Positions 9,301 to 18,900 of a DNA stretch of 64,000 bases are shown here, piece after piece; within the stretch, counting starts at the first letter, position 1, and each line of letters begins with the position of its first letter. Below the pieces are notes generated by a model, which worked only from the letters and a program-made list of their open reading frames with translations, ran no database searches and was not told the DNA's origin. The position numbers and the translations under genes are program-made. Source of the DNA: Phytopythium helicoides. Taxonomy: Eukaryota; Oomycota; Peronosporomycetes; Pythiales; Pythiaceae. The DNA is taken from assembly GCA_024867545.1 (NCBI GenBank), contig JANFNE010000010.1, positions 1,116,001 through 1,180,000 on the forward strand, written 5' to 3'.

Positions 9301-11855
9301 GCCACAATGCCAACGAGTGGAGCGAACGAGACCAATGCCGTGATCAAAGCCGTGAGCGTGACCAAATGAGCCCAAAGACGAGAACGAGGACGAACACGAC
9401 GAGCGAGGGCCGAGACGAACGCTGCTGGCTCCGGCGCGCCATAGCCAGTGACCGCGCTACAGCTAGGCCGGTCGAGCGATCCACGCGAGTGGGGTCACGT
9501 GGGGGCCCTGCTGTCTGATGTGCTTCGCTCGACTGCCGGAGCTTGGTGCGAGCCGCGGCAGGCTGCAAGCCGAGCATGCGCGCCAGCTCGCTCTCCCCAC
9601 TCGCTCGGTCCAACCAATGCCGAATGGCGAATGCCACAATGCCAACGAGTGGAGCGAACGAGACCAATGCCGTGATCAAAGCCGTGAGCGTGACCAAATG
9701 AGCCCAAAGACGAGAACGAGGACGAACACGACGAGCGAGGGCCGAGACGAACGCTGCTGGCTCCGGCGCGCCATAGCCAGTGACCGCGCTACAGCTAGGC
9801 CGGTCGAGCGATCCACGCGAGTGGGGTCACGTGGGGGCCCTGCTGTCTGATGTGCTTCGCTCGACTGCCGGAGCTTGGTGCGAGCCGCGGCAGGCTGCAA
9901 GCCGAGCATGCGCGCCAGCTCGCTCCCCCACTCGCTCGGTCCAACCAATGCCGAATGGCGAATGCCACAATGCCAACGAGTGGAGCGAACGAGACCAATG
10001 CCGTGATCAAAGCCGTGAGCGTGACCAAATGAGCCCAAAGACGAGAACGAGGACGAACACGACGAGCGAGGGCCGAGACGAACGCTGCTGGCTCCGGCGC
10101 GCCATAGCCAGTGACCGCGCTACAGCTAGGCCGGTCGAGCGATCCACGCGAGTGGGGTCACGTGGGGGCCCTGCTGTCTGATGTGCTTCGCTCGACTGCC
10201 GGAGCTTGGTGCGAGCCGCGGCAGGCTGCAAGCCGAGCATGCGCGCCAGCTCGCTCCCCCACTCGCTCGGTCCAACCAATGCCGAATGGCGAATGCCACA
10301 ATGCCAACGAGTGGAGCGAACGAGACCAATGCCGTGATCAAAGCCGTGAGCGTGACCAAATGAGCCCAAAGACGAGAACGAGGACGAACACGACGAGCGA
10401 GGGCCGAGACGAACGCTGCTGGCTCCGGCGCGCCATAGCCAGTGACCGCGCTACAGCTAGGCCGGTCGAGCGATCCACGCGAGTGGGGTCACGTGGGGGC
10501 CCTGCTGTCTGATGTGCTTCGCTCGACTGCCGGAGCTTGGTGCGAGCCGCGGCAGGCTGCAAGCCGAGCATGCGCGCCAGCTCGCTCCCCCACTCGCTCG
10601 GTCCAACCAATGCCGAATGGCGAATGCCACAATGCCAACGAGTGGAGCGAACGAGACCAATGCCGTGATCAAAGCCGTGAGCGTGACCAAATGAGCCCAA
10701 AGACGAGAACGAGGACGAACACGACGAGCGAGGGCCGAGACGAACGCTGCTGGCTCCGGCGCGCCATAGCCAGTGACCGCGCTACAGCTAGGCCGGTCGA
10801 GCGATCCACGCGAGTGGGGTCACGTGGGGGCCCTGCTGTCTGATGTGCTTCGCTCGACTGCCGGAGCTTGGTGCGAGCCGCGGCAGGCTGCAAGCCGAGC
10901 ATGCGCGCCAGCTCGCTCCCCCACTCGCTCGGTCCAACCAATGCCGAATGGCGAATGCCACAATGCCAACGAGTGGAGCGAACGAGACCAATGCCGTGAT
11001 CAAAGCCGTGAGCGTGACCAAATGAGCCCAAAGACGAGAACGAGGACGAACACGACGAGCGAGGGCCGAGACGAACGCTGCTGGCTCCGGCGCGCCATAG
11101 CCAGTGACCGCGCTACAGCTAGGCCGGTCGAGCGATCCACGCGAGTGGGGTCACGTGGGGGCCCTGCTGTCTGATGTGCTTCGCTCGACTGCCGGAGCTT
11201 GGTGCGAGCCGCGGCAGGCTGCAAGCCGAGCATGCGCGCCAGCTCGCTCCCCCACTCGCTCGGTCCAACCAATGCCGAATGGCGAATGCCACAATGCCAA
11301 CGAGTGGAGCGAACGAGACCAATGCCGTGATCAAAGCCGTGAGCGTGACCAAATGAGCCCAAAGACGAGAACGAGGACGAACACGACGAGCGAGGGCCGA
11401 GACGAACGCTGCTGGCTCCGGCGCGCCATAGCCAGTGACCGCGCTACAGCTAGGCCGGTCGAGCGATCCACGCGAGTGGGGTCACGTGGGGGCCCTGCTG
11501 TCTGATGTGCTTCGCTCGACTGCCGGAGCTTGGTGCGAGCCGCGGCAGGCTGCAAGCCGAGCATGCGCGCCAGCTCGCTCCCCCACTCGCTCGGTCCAAC
11601 CAATGCCGAATGGCGAATGCCACAATGCCAACGAGTGGAGCGAACGAGACCAATGCCGTGATCAAAGCCGTGAGCGTGACCAAATGAGCCCAAAGACGAG
11701 AACGAGGACGAACACGACGAGCGAGGGCCGAGACGAACGCTGCTGGCTCCGGCGCGCCATAGCCAGTGACCGTGCTACAGCTAGGCCGGTCGAGCGATCC
11801 ACGCGAGTGGGGTCACGTGGGGGCCCTGCTGTCTGATGTGCTTCGCTCGACTGCC
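6370..11855. repeat. 331-bp tandem satellite, about 16.6 copies
   Basis: Landmarks such as GCCGTGAGCG recur every 331 bases from 6370; one unit near 9590 is 332 (an extra C in CGCTCTCCCCAC). Copies are almost identical; the second has CTCTCCCAC and a small AATGCCGAATGCC variant, and the last changes CCGCGC to CCGTGC. The monomer carries GGCGCGCC, a GTCACGTGG box and GA/CGA-rich runs. It supports overlapping frames of 120-133 codons on both strands that exist only because neighbouring units are read together (331 is not a multiple of 3). The array stops inside a monomer at 11855, abutting a decayed gene. Confidence 0.97.
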
Positions 11856-11865
11856 ATTACGAGAT

Positions 11866-12290
11866 GGCCTAGCGTACGGCGCATCAATAGTCGAGTACAA
11901 GTCGATGAAGGCCACCGTCGTGGTGGACCACTCGGTTCGCTCGCTCGTTCGTACAATGTTTGAGCGCTTGGAACCGCGCTCAACCTTGATGCTTTGGAGC
12001 GTCGTCTTGGTCGGCTGCGCAGGAGCACCAGACTCGGTCGATGCTACCGCCTGCAGCTTCCAGCTTCAAGCAACTCTGCAGCTCTGCAACTCGTCTTGCG
12101 CACGTCACCGTGTGCTTGGTCATGAACGCGTCTACCCACGCCAAGTCCTCGCGCACGATCTGCACGTGAAAGCTGTGTCAACCTTGGTGCTGCCCACATA
12201 CAGCAGGTGCCTCTTCGTGAAGTGCTTGGGGTCAAGCGCGAACAGCGAGGATCCGGCTGCGCCAGATCCACCGTGATGGCATCCCGCACC
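11866..12290 (-). pseudogene. Decayed minus-strand gene related to the 124-bp satellite
   Basis: Reading leftwards, one frame encodes SSLFALDPKHFTKRHLLYVG and STKVD (about 12250-12175). Continuity is then lost by a shift to a frame encoding VREDLAWVDAFMTKHTVTCA and RRVAELQSCLKL. A third frame follows: TKTTLQSIKVERGSK..NIVRTSERTEWSTTTVAFID and LYSTIDAPYA. These segments look protein-coding but need at least two frame changes with no good introns, so I call it a remnant. The last segment aligns with VSEHAESSPTTAAFIDSYST of the nearby 124-bp repeat. I do not recognise the family. Confidence 0.4.
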
Positions 12291-12918
12291 GCCATCTCTC
12301 TTGCCTCCTGCCGAGAGTTGCGGGAATCCAGTCTCGATCGATCAATGAACCACATTCGTGATCGCTCCTACCGAAGCCAACAAAAAACCGAATGTGCTGG
12401 GGGTGCTCTCGAACAGAAGGCTAGTCCGCAAACTACAACCAAACACCAAAACTGCGCATGATAATGACGGAGAGCTGCATGGGCGGAGGAGACGGCGCAT
12501 GATTGGGCGAAAAGTGGGTCGGTGATTTGCTGTATTGGAGAGGCTGGCGGTGGCGCAAGATGCGAAGGGTGTGTGAAAGGCCTTTCGTTGGATGGAGAGA
12601 AAGATGCGACTGATGCGTGGATGAAAGACGTGTCTATGGGAGTGATGGGAGTGAAAGACCTGGTGATGTGAATGAATGGTTGAAAGGAGCCAATTAGCGA
12701 CTGAAAGACGAGATGGAACTTTCTTTCTCTGCCAGGTCGGCTTGCCTCACCCCTCGTGGTCTCGCTCGCCATTTCCAAATCCGCCGGCTCCAGCGCAGAT
12801 GCCAGCAGCTACGCGGCACCAGTGAAGTCACCGCTCACGCAGGTAAGCGGCCAGGAGCATGGCGCAGCGAGCATCCCAACTGACGATTCGATGGAGCGCA
12901 GGAGGCTGCCGGAGTATC
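12291..12918. other. Spacer between decayed gene and 124-bp array
   Basis: No gene supported. The segment around 12716-12840 (GAACTTTCTTTCTC..GCCAG and a Ser/Ala-rich stretch ending ACGCAG|GTAAGC) could be a leader and donor site of a plus-strand gene disrupted by the array, but no downstream exon is visible. A 136-codon minus-strand frame (12778-12368) has no features. Confidence 0.35.
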
Positions 12919-14010
12919 AGCGCACGACCCGTCGCTCGTCGAGTACGAGTCGATGAAGGCGGCCGTCGTGGGAGACGACTCGGCGTGCTCGCTCACTCTA
13001 CTGCTGACCGGCCAGGCTCGCTCCTCCATTGCGAGAAGACCCAGCGTACGACCCGTCGCTCGTCGAGTACGAGTCGATGAAGGCGGCCGTCGTGGGAGAC
13101 GACTCGGCGTGCTCGCTCACTCTACTGCTGACCGGCCAGGCTCGCTCCTCCATTGCGAGAAGACCCAGCGTACGACCCGTCGCTCGTCGAGTACGAGTCG
13201 ATGAAGGCGGCCGTCGTGGGAGACGACTCGGCGTGCTCGCTCACTCTACTGCTGACCGGCCAGGCTCGCTCCTCCATTGCGAGAAGACCCAGCGTACGAC
13301 CCGTCGCTCGTCGAGTACGAGTCGATGAAGGCGGCCGTCGTGGGAGACGACTCGGCGTGCTCGCTCACTCTACTGCTGACCGGCCAGGCTCGCTCCTCCA
13401 TTGCGAGAAGACCCAGCGTACGACCCGTCGCTCGTCGAGTACGAGTCGATGAAGGCGGCCGTCGTGGGAGACGACTCGGCGTGCTCGCTCACTCTACTGC
13501 TGACCGGCCAGGCTCGCTCCTCCATTGCGAGAAGACCCAGCGTACGACCCGTCGCTCGTCGAGTACGAGTCGATGAAGGCGGCCGTCGTGGGAGACGACT
13601 CGGCGTGCTCGCTCACTCTACTGCTGACCGGCCAGGCTCGCTCCTCCATTGCGAGAAGACCCAGCGTACGACCCGTCGCTCGTCGAGTACGAGTCGATGA
13701 AGGCGGCCGTCGTGGGAGACGACTCGGCGTGCTCGCTCACTCTACTGCTGACCGGCCAGGCTCGCTCCTCCATTGCGAGAAGACCCAGCGTACGACCCGT
13801 CGCTCGTCGAGTACGAGTCGATGAAGGCGGCCGTCGTGGGAGACGACTCGGCGTGCTCGCTCACTCTACTGCTGACCGGCCAGGCTCGCTCCTCCATTGC
13901 GAGAAGACCCAGCGTACGACCCGTCGCTCGTCGAGTACGAGTCGATGAAGGCGGCCGTCGTGGGAGACGACTCGGCGTGCTCGCTCACTCTGCTGCTGAC
14001 CGGCCAGGCT
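12919..14010. repeat. 124-bp tandem satellite, about 8.8 copies
   Basis: The landmark ACCCGTCGCT occurs at 12927 and every 124 bases after it (nine times, last at 13919). Internal copies are identical apart from one T-to-G change in the last. On the minus strand each unit contains a coding-like segment, VSEHAESSPTTAAFIDSYST, ending SDGSYAG. A single diverged relative lies at about 11870-11955, so the array seems to be an amplified exon fragment. Plus-strand frames of 99 codons are read-through products of two to three units. Confidence 0.95.
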
Positions 14011-14195
14011 CACTCGCCTGACCGGCCGGTTCCCAGTATCTTCCGAAGCCAAGAGAAGTGATGTCAAGCAGCAAATTGACATGTGGAGCCAATCTCAGTC
14101 CAGACTCCCCTCTTAGTCAATCCAACCCAAGTCAAGTTTAGCCATATAAAAAATCGCGCGGAGCCGGAACGATGATGGATCCTTGCGATCATGCC

Positions 14196-14505
14196 GCAGC
14201 ACTCCAGGCTCAAACTTTCTTGCTTGAGTCGCGATATTGCAAGATGGAGTCCAAGTGCCTGCATTTCCCGGCTCACGACACGAGGCCACGCACCTACTTC
14301 TAGCAGCCGGATTCTTCTGATGACGACGACGACGACGATGATGATGATGAGTAGGAGCGGGGCGATCACATCTCTTTTCGACCTTTCCAGCTCGTAGTCA
14401 CGGCGACAGCAGTCTGCGAACCTCGCCGATCCTCTTTTCCGCGGCCAGCTGGTTCGGGTTTCCTTGCGCTGTTAAAACAGTGATCAAGGCTGAACCCTCC
14501 CGAGC
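14196..14505. repeat. Segmental duplication, inverted partner of 4729-5037
   Basis: Opposite-orientation copy of 4729-5037 sharing the poly-Asp exon and its 3' flank, including the CAGCTGG and TTAAAACAGTGATCAAG blocks. Similarity ends abruptly after CCCGAGC near 14505 and before the acceptor-like GCAG at 14196-14199. Confidence 0.8.
14200..14354 (+). pseudogene. Broken copy of the poly-Asp terminal exon
   Basis: The same 155-bp length as the exon at 4879-5033. The reading frame is kept (LQAQTFLLESR, ESKCLHFPAHDTRPRTYF) but the next codon, Lys in the other copy, is TAG (14301-14303), cutting off the acidic tail. The rest of the frame to the ancestral TAG at 14352-14354 is intact, so the stop is probably recent relative to the duplication. 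It is adjacent to the 124-bp array and has no recognisable upstream exons. Confidence 0.6.
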
Positions 14506-14621
14506 CATTACAGCGCCGTGTTGATTCAGTTGAGGACACCGCGGGGAGTGCAGCCTCAAGACGGAGAACGGCGGTATGCAAGCAGGCGACAGGCGTTCAG
14601 CCCTGGTGACAGCGAGTGAAG

Positions 14622-15110
14622 ATGGGGACGGCAAATACGAAGGAGACCAAGGAGACGACGGTGAGTGACTACAACGACCCAAACCGGGAGACTTTCAAGC
14701 ATTCCGTGAGTGGAAATATCCACTGGTGTTCGCATGCGAGCGCTGGTAGAGTTGCACAGCCATCTCACGTCCCGGGGACGCGAGCCCATAGCCACTGCAC
14801 AGAGATTCCAGTAGGGGATACCTCATGTGCACTTAGGGTTAGTAGACCGAATGCACTAGCAGTGCTGTTCACACAACGCATGCTTCTTCGACTCACTAAC
14901 AATCTATCTGCGAGGCGAGAACGATGAACATATGTGGTGATACTGAGTTCACACCCGTCATGCACAATATATTAGTGCAACAAGGAGGACGAAAAGAAGT
15001 GGTACCGCGAGAAACTGTTCGCGCCGCTGGAAACCAAGGACGAGGCGCCGGAGGAGAGCGAGACGCGCCGCGCCGAGCGTGACGTGACATCTTTGAAGGC
15101 ATGCCGGCGC
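14622..15110 (+). CDS. Possible two-exon gene fragment, highly charged protein
   Basis: A short exon from ATG 14622 (MGTANTKETKETT) ends at a good donor, GTGAGT (14661). A second coding-like segment starts after CAACAAG near 14983 with EDEKKWYREKLFAPLETKDE, then APEESETRRAERDVTSLKA; joining is in phase. After about 15100 the frame runs into sequence homologous to the R module (from 15111), so the 3' part appears replaced. The charged composition and donor site support former coding, but I do not recognise the protein and cannot tell whether it is expressed. Confidence 0.35.
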
Positions 15111-15916
15111 TCGAATAACCTGTTGGCATTACGAAGTTTGATAGTTGATGGAACTATTTTTCGCCGTCCGACTCGATGTCGCCGTACTGCCACGGGCATA
15201 GACTCAAGCATCCTCGTCGCTCAAGTTCGTATCTCCATGCTCTATGGATCGTAATGGCTCTAGTTTCCTCTTAGAGACAGGCAAGCACCATGTGCAGGAC
15301 ACCACTACCATGGAGCACGTGGTTCACATTACCATCTTTTCCACATCCTACCAAGCGATGCAGTGGTCAGTGCCGAGCTATCGATGATCCACTTTCGCGA
15401 GCGCTCGTATTTGAGGCACGACAAACTAACTCTGCAGAGCGTACGCTCGAACAGACCAGGCGTCGCAACCAACCAAAAACGCATTCTATTCTCTGGCAGC
15501 AGAGCATCAAGCGTTGATTGCTTGCATTCAAATCTGTTCCAGGATGTTCGGTCGTTATCTCCCGCGAGGTTCGATTGGTTGATGGAGTCTTCAACTTTGT
15601 ATAGTATACTCCTCGTTTCTCCATATCATCGGTGTAGTATTGCGAAATTCCTACAAGGACACCAACATCCGTATACTATATTGCGGTAAACATATCCTTC
15701 TCCGCACTCTTCAAAACTCCAGCGAAGACGCAGGCGGTGGTCGACGACCGTCAGCAGCTTCGGACGTGAGCACGCGCGGCTTCCAGCGCCACAGGCGAGT
15801 GGTGTAGGACTCTTAGGGGATCTGCCGGCGTGTCTGACGTAATTGTTGATAGCAGGTGGGTCGGATGAAGCGGAGACAGCGACCCAACGCGGCGACAAAG
15901 AGGCCGACCACAAGCC
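15111..15916. repeat. Old truncated copy of the R module (R7)
   Basis: Aligns with the right three quarters of the 1078-bp R modules, starting at TCGAATAACCTGTTGGCAT (R has TCGAATACCTGTTGGCAT), but with many substitutions and indels. It keeps GATCCACTTTCG, GACAAACTAACTCTGCAGAG, TATAGTATAC and CGTATACTAT. Like every R copy it leads straight into the GAAGACCAGCCGC satellite on its right. The left part of R is absent and replaced by the charged-protein segment. Confidence 0.8.
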
Positions 15917-18900
15917 GAAGACCAGCCGCATCAGGCGCTCGTCGGCCTTGGGGTCGGCTGAGCAATGGCGCGGCGCTCTCTTGCTTCCCTCTCTCACGCA
16001 TCGCTGGAGTGCGAGCGCGAGTACGAGCACAGGCCGAAGACCAGCCGCATCCGGCGCTCGTCGGCCTTGGGGTCGGCTGAGCAATGGTGCGGCGTTCTCT
16101 TGCTTTCCTCTTGCTTTCCTCTTGCACCGCTCCAGCACGAGCACGAGCACGAGCGCGAGCGCGATCCGAAGACCAGCCGCATCCGGCGCTCGTCGGCCTT
16201 GGGGTCGGCTGAGCAATGGCGCGGCGCTCTCTTGCTTCCCTCTCTCACGCATCGCTGGAGTGCGAGCGCGAGTACGAGCACAGGCCGAAGACCAGCCGCA
16301 TCCGGCGCTCGTCGGCCTTGGGGTCGGCTGAGCAATGGCGCGGCGCTCTCTTGCTTCCCTCTCTCACGCATCGCTGGAGTGCGAGCGCGAGTACGAGCAC
16401 AGGCCGAAGACCAGCCGCATCCGGCGCTCGTCGGCCTTGGGGTCGGCTGAGCAATGGTGCGGCGCTCTCTTGCTTTCCTCTTGCGCCGCTCCAGCACGAG
16501 CACGAGCACGAGCGCGATCCGAAGACCAGCCGCATCCGGCGCTCGTCGGCCTTGGGGTCGGCTGAGCAATGGCGCGGCGCTCTCTTGCTTCCCTCTCTCA
16601 CGCATCGCTGGAGTGCGAGCGCGAGTACGAGCACAGGCCGAAGACCAGCCGCATCCGGCGCTCGTCGGCCTTGGGGTCGGCTGAGCAATGGTGCGGCGCT
16701 CTCTTGCTTTCCTCTTGCGCCGCTCCAGCACGAGCACGAGCACGAGCGCGAGCGCGATCCGAAGACCAGCCGCATCCGGCGCTCGTCGGCCTTGGGGTCG
16801 GCTGAGCAATGGCGCGGCGCTCTCTTGCTTCCCTCTCTCACGCATCGCTGGAGTGCGAGCGCGAGTACGAGCACAGGCCGAAGACCAGCCGCATCCGGCG
16901 CTCGTCGGCCTTGGGGTCGGCTGAGCAATGGCGCGGCGCTCTCTTGCTTCCCTCTCTCACGCATCGCTGGAGTGCGAGCGCGAGTACGAGCACAGGCCGA
17001 AGACCAGCCGCATCCGGCGCTCGTCGGCCTTGGGGTCGGCTGAGCAATGGCGCGGCGCTCTCTTGCTTCCCTCTCTCACGCATCGCTGGAGTGCGAGCGC
17101 GAGTACGAGCACAGGCCGAAGACCAGCCGCATCCGGCGCTCGTCGGCCTTCGGGTCGGCTGAGCAATGGTGCGGCGTTCTCTTGCTTTCCTCTTGCTTTC
17201 CTCTTGCACCGCTCCAGCACGAGCACGAGCACGAGCGCGAGCGCGATCCGAAGACCAGCCGCATCCGGCGCTCGTCGGCCTTGGGGTCGGCTGAGCAATG
17301 GTGCGGCGCTCTCTTGCTTTCCTCTTGCGCCGCTCCAGCACGAGCACGAGCGCGAGCGCGATCCGAAGACCAGCCGCATCCGGCGCTCGTCGGCCTTGGG
17401 GTCGGCTGAGCAATGGTGCGGCGTTCTCTTGCTTTCCTCTTGCGCCGCTCCAGCACGAGCACGAGCACGAGCGCGAGCGCGATCCGAAGACCAGCCGCAT
17501 CCGGCGCTCGTCGGCCTTGGGGTCGGCTGAGCAATGGTGCGGCGCTCTCTTGCTTTCCTCTTGCGCCGCTCCAGCACGAGCACGAGCACGAGCGCGAGCG
17601 CGATCCGAAGACCAGCCGCATCCGGCGCTCGTCGGCCTTGGGGTCGGCTGAGCAATGGCGCGGCGCTCTCTTGCTTCCCTCTCTCACGCATCGCTGGAGT
17701 GCGAGCGCGAGTACGAGCACAGGCCGAAGACCAGCCGCATCCGGCGCTCGTCGGCCTTGGGGTCGGCTGAGCAATGGTGCGGCGCTCTCTTGCTTCCCTC
17801 TTGCGCCGCTCCAGCACGAGCACGAGCCGAAGACCAGCCGCATCCGGCGCTCGTCGGCCTTGGGGTCGGCTGAGCAATGGCGCGGCGCTCTCTTGCTTCC
17901 CTCTCTCACGCATCGCTGGAGTGCGAGCGCGAGTACGAGCACAGGCCGAAGACCAGCCGCATCCGGCGCTCGTCGGCCTTGGGGTCGGCTGAGCAATGGT
18001 GCGGCGCTCTCTTGCTTCCCTCTCTCACGCATCGCTGGAGTGCGAGCGCGAGTACGAGCACAGGCCGAAGACCAGCCGCATCCGGCGCTCGTCGGCCTTG
18101 GGGTCGGCTGAGCAATGGCGCGGCGCTCTCTTGCTTTCCTCTTGCGCCGCTCCAGCACGAGCACGAGCACGAGCGCGATCCGAAGACCAGCCGCATCCGG
18201 CGCTCGTCGGCCTTGGGGTCGGCTGAGCAATGGCGCGGCGCTCTCTTGCTTCCCTCTCTCACGCATCGCTGGAGTGCGAGCGCGAGTACGAGCACAGGCC
18301 GAAGACCAGCCGCATCCGGCGCTCGTCGGCCTTGGGGTCGGCTGAGCAATGGCGCGGCGCTCTCTTGCTTCCCTCTCTCACGCATCGCTGGAGTGCGAGC
18401 GCGAGTACGAGCACAGGCCGAAGACCAGCCGCATCCGGCGCTCGTCGGCCTTGGGGTCGGCTGAGCAATGGCGCGGCGCTCTCTTGCTTCCCTCTCTCAC
18501 GCATCGCTGGAGTGCGAGCGCGAGTACGAGCACAGGCCGAAGACCAGCCGCATCCGGCGCTCGTCGGCCTTGGGGTCGGCTGAGCAATGGTGCGGCGCTC
18601 TCTTGCTTTCCTCTTGCGCCGCTCCAGCACGAGCACGAGCACGAGCGCGAGCGCGATCCGAAGACCAGCCGCATCCGGCGCTCGTCGGCCTTGGGGTCGG
18701 CTGAGCAATGGCGCGGCGCTCTCTTGCTTCCCTCTCTCACGCATCGCTGGAGTGCGAGCGCGAGTACGAGCACAGGCCGAAGACCAGCCGCATCCGGCGC
18801 TCGTCGGCCTTGGGGTCGGCTGAGCAATGGTGCGGCGCTCTCTTGCTTTCCTCTTGCGCCGCTCCAGCACGAGCACGAGCACGAGCGCGAGCGCGATCCG

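Noticed and set aside
6469..11687. Recurrent 133-, 120-, 77- and 60-codon frames in the 331-bp array
   Set aside because: Frames cross unit borders and exist on both strands with identical sequence; no start context, splice pattern or recognisable domain.
12756..12841. Possible plus-strand exon with donor ACGCAG|GTAAGC
   Set aside because: Only one splice site is visible, with no partner exon and no recognised peptide; mentioned in the spacer entry but not called.
12953..13948. Repeated 99-codon plus-strand frames in the 124-bp array
   Set aside because: They are read-through products of two to three units in changing frames; the coding-like signal is on the other strand.
6370..14010. rDNA intergenic spacer repeats
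   Set aside because: No 18S, 5.8S, 28S or 5S sequence is seen anywhere in the window.
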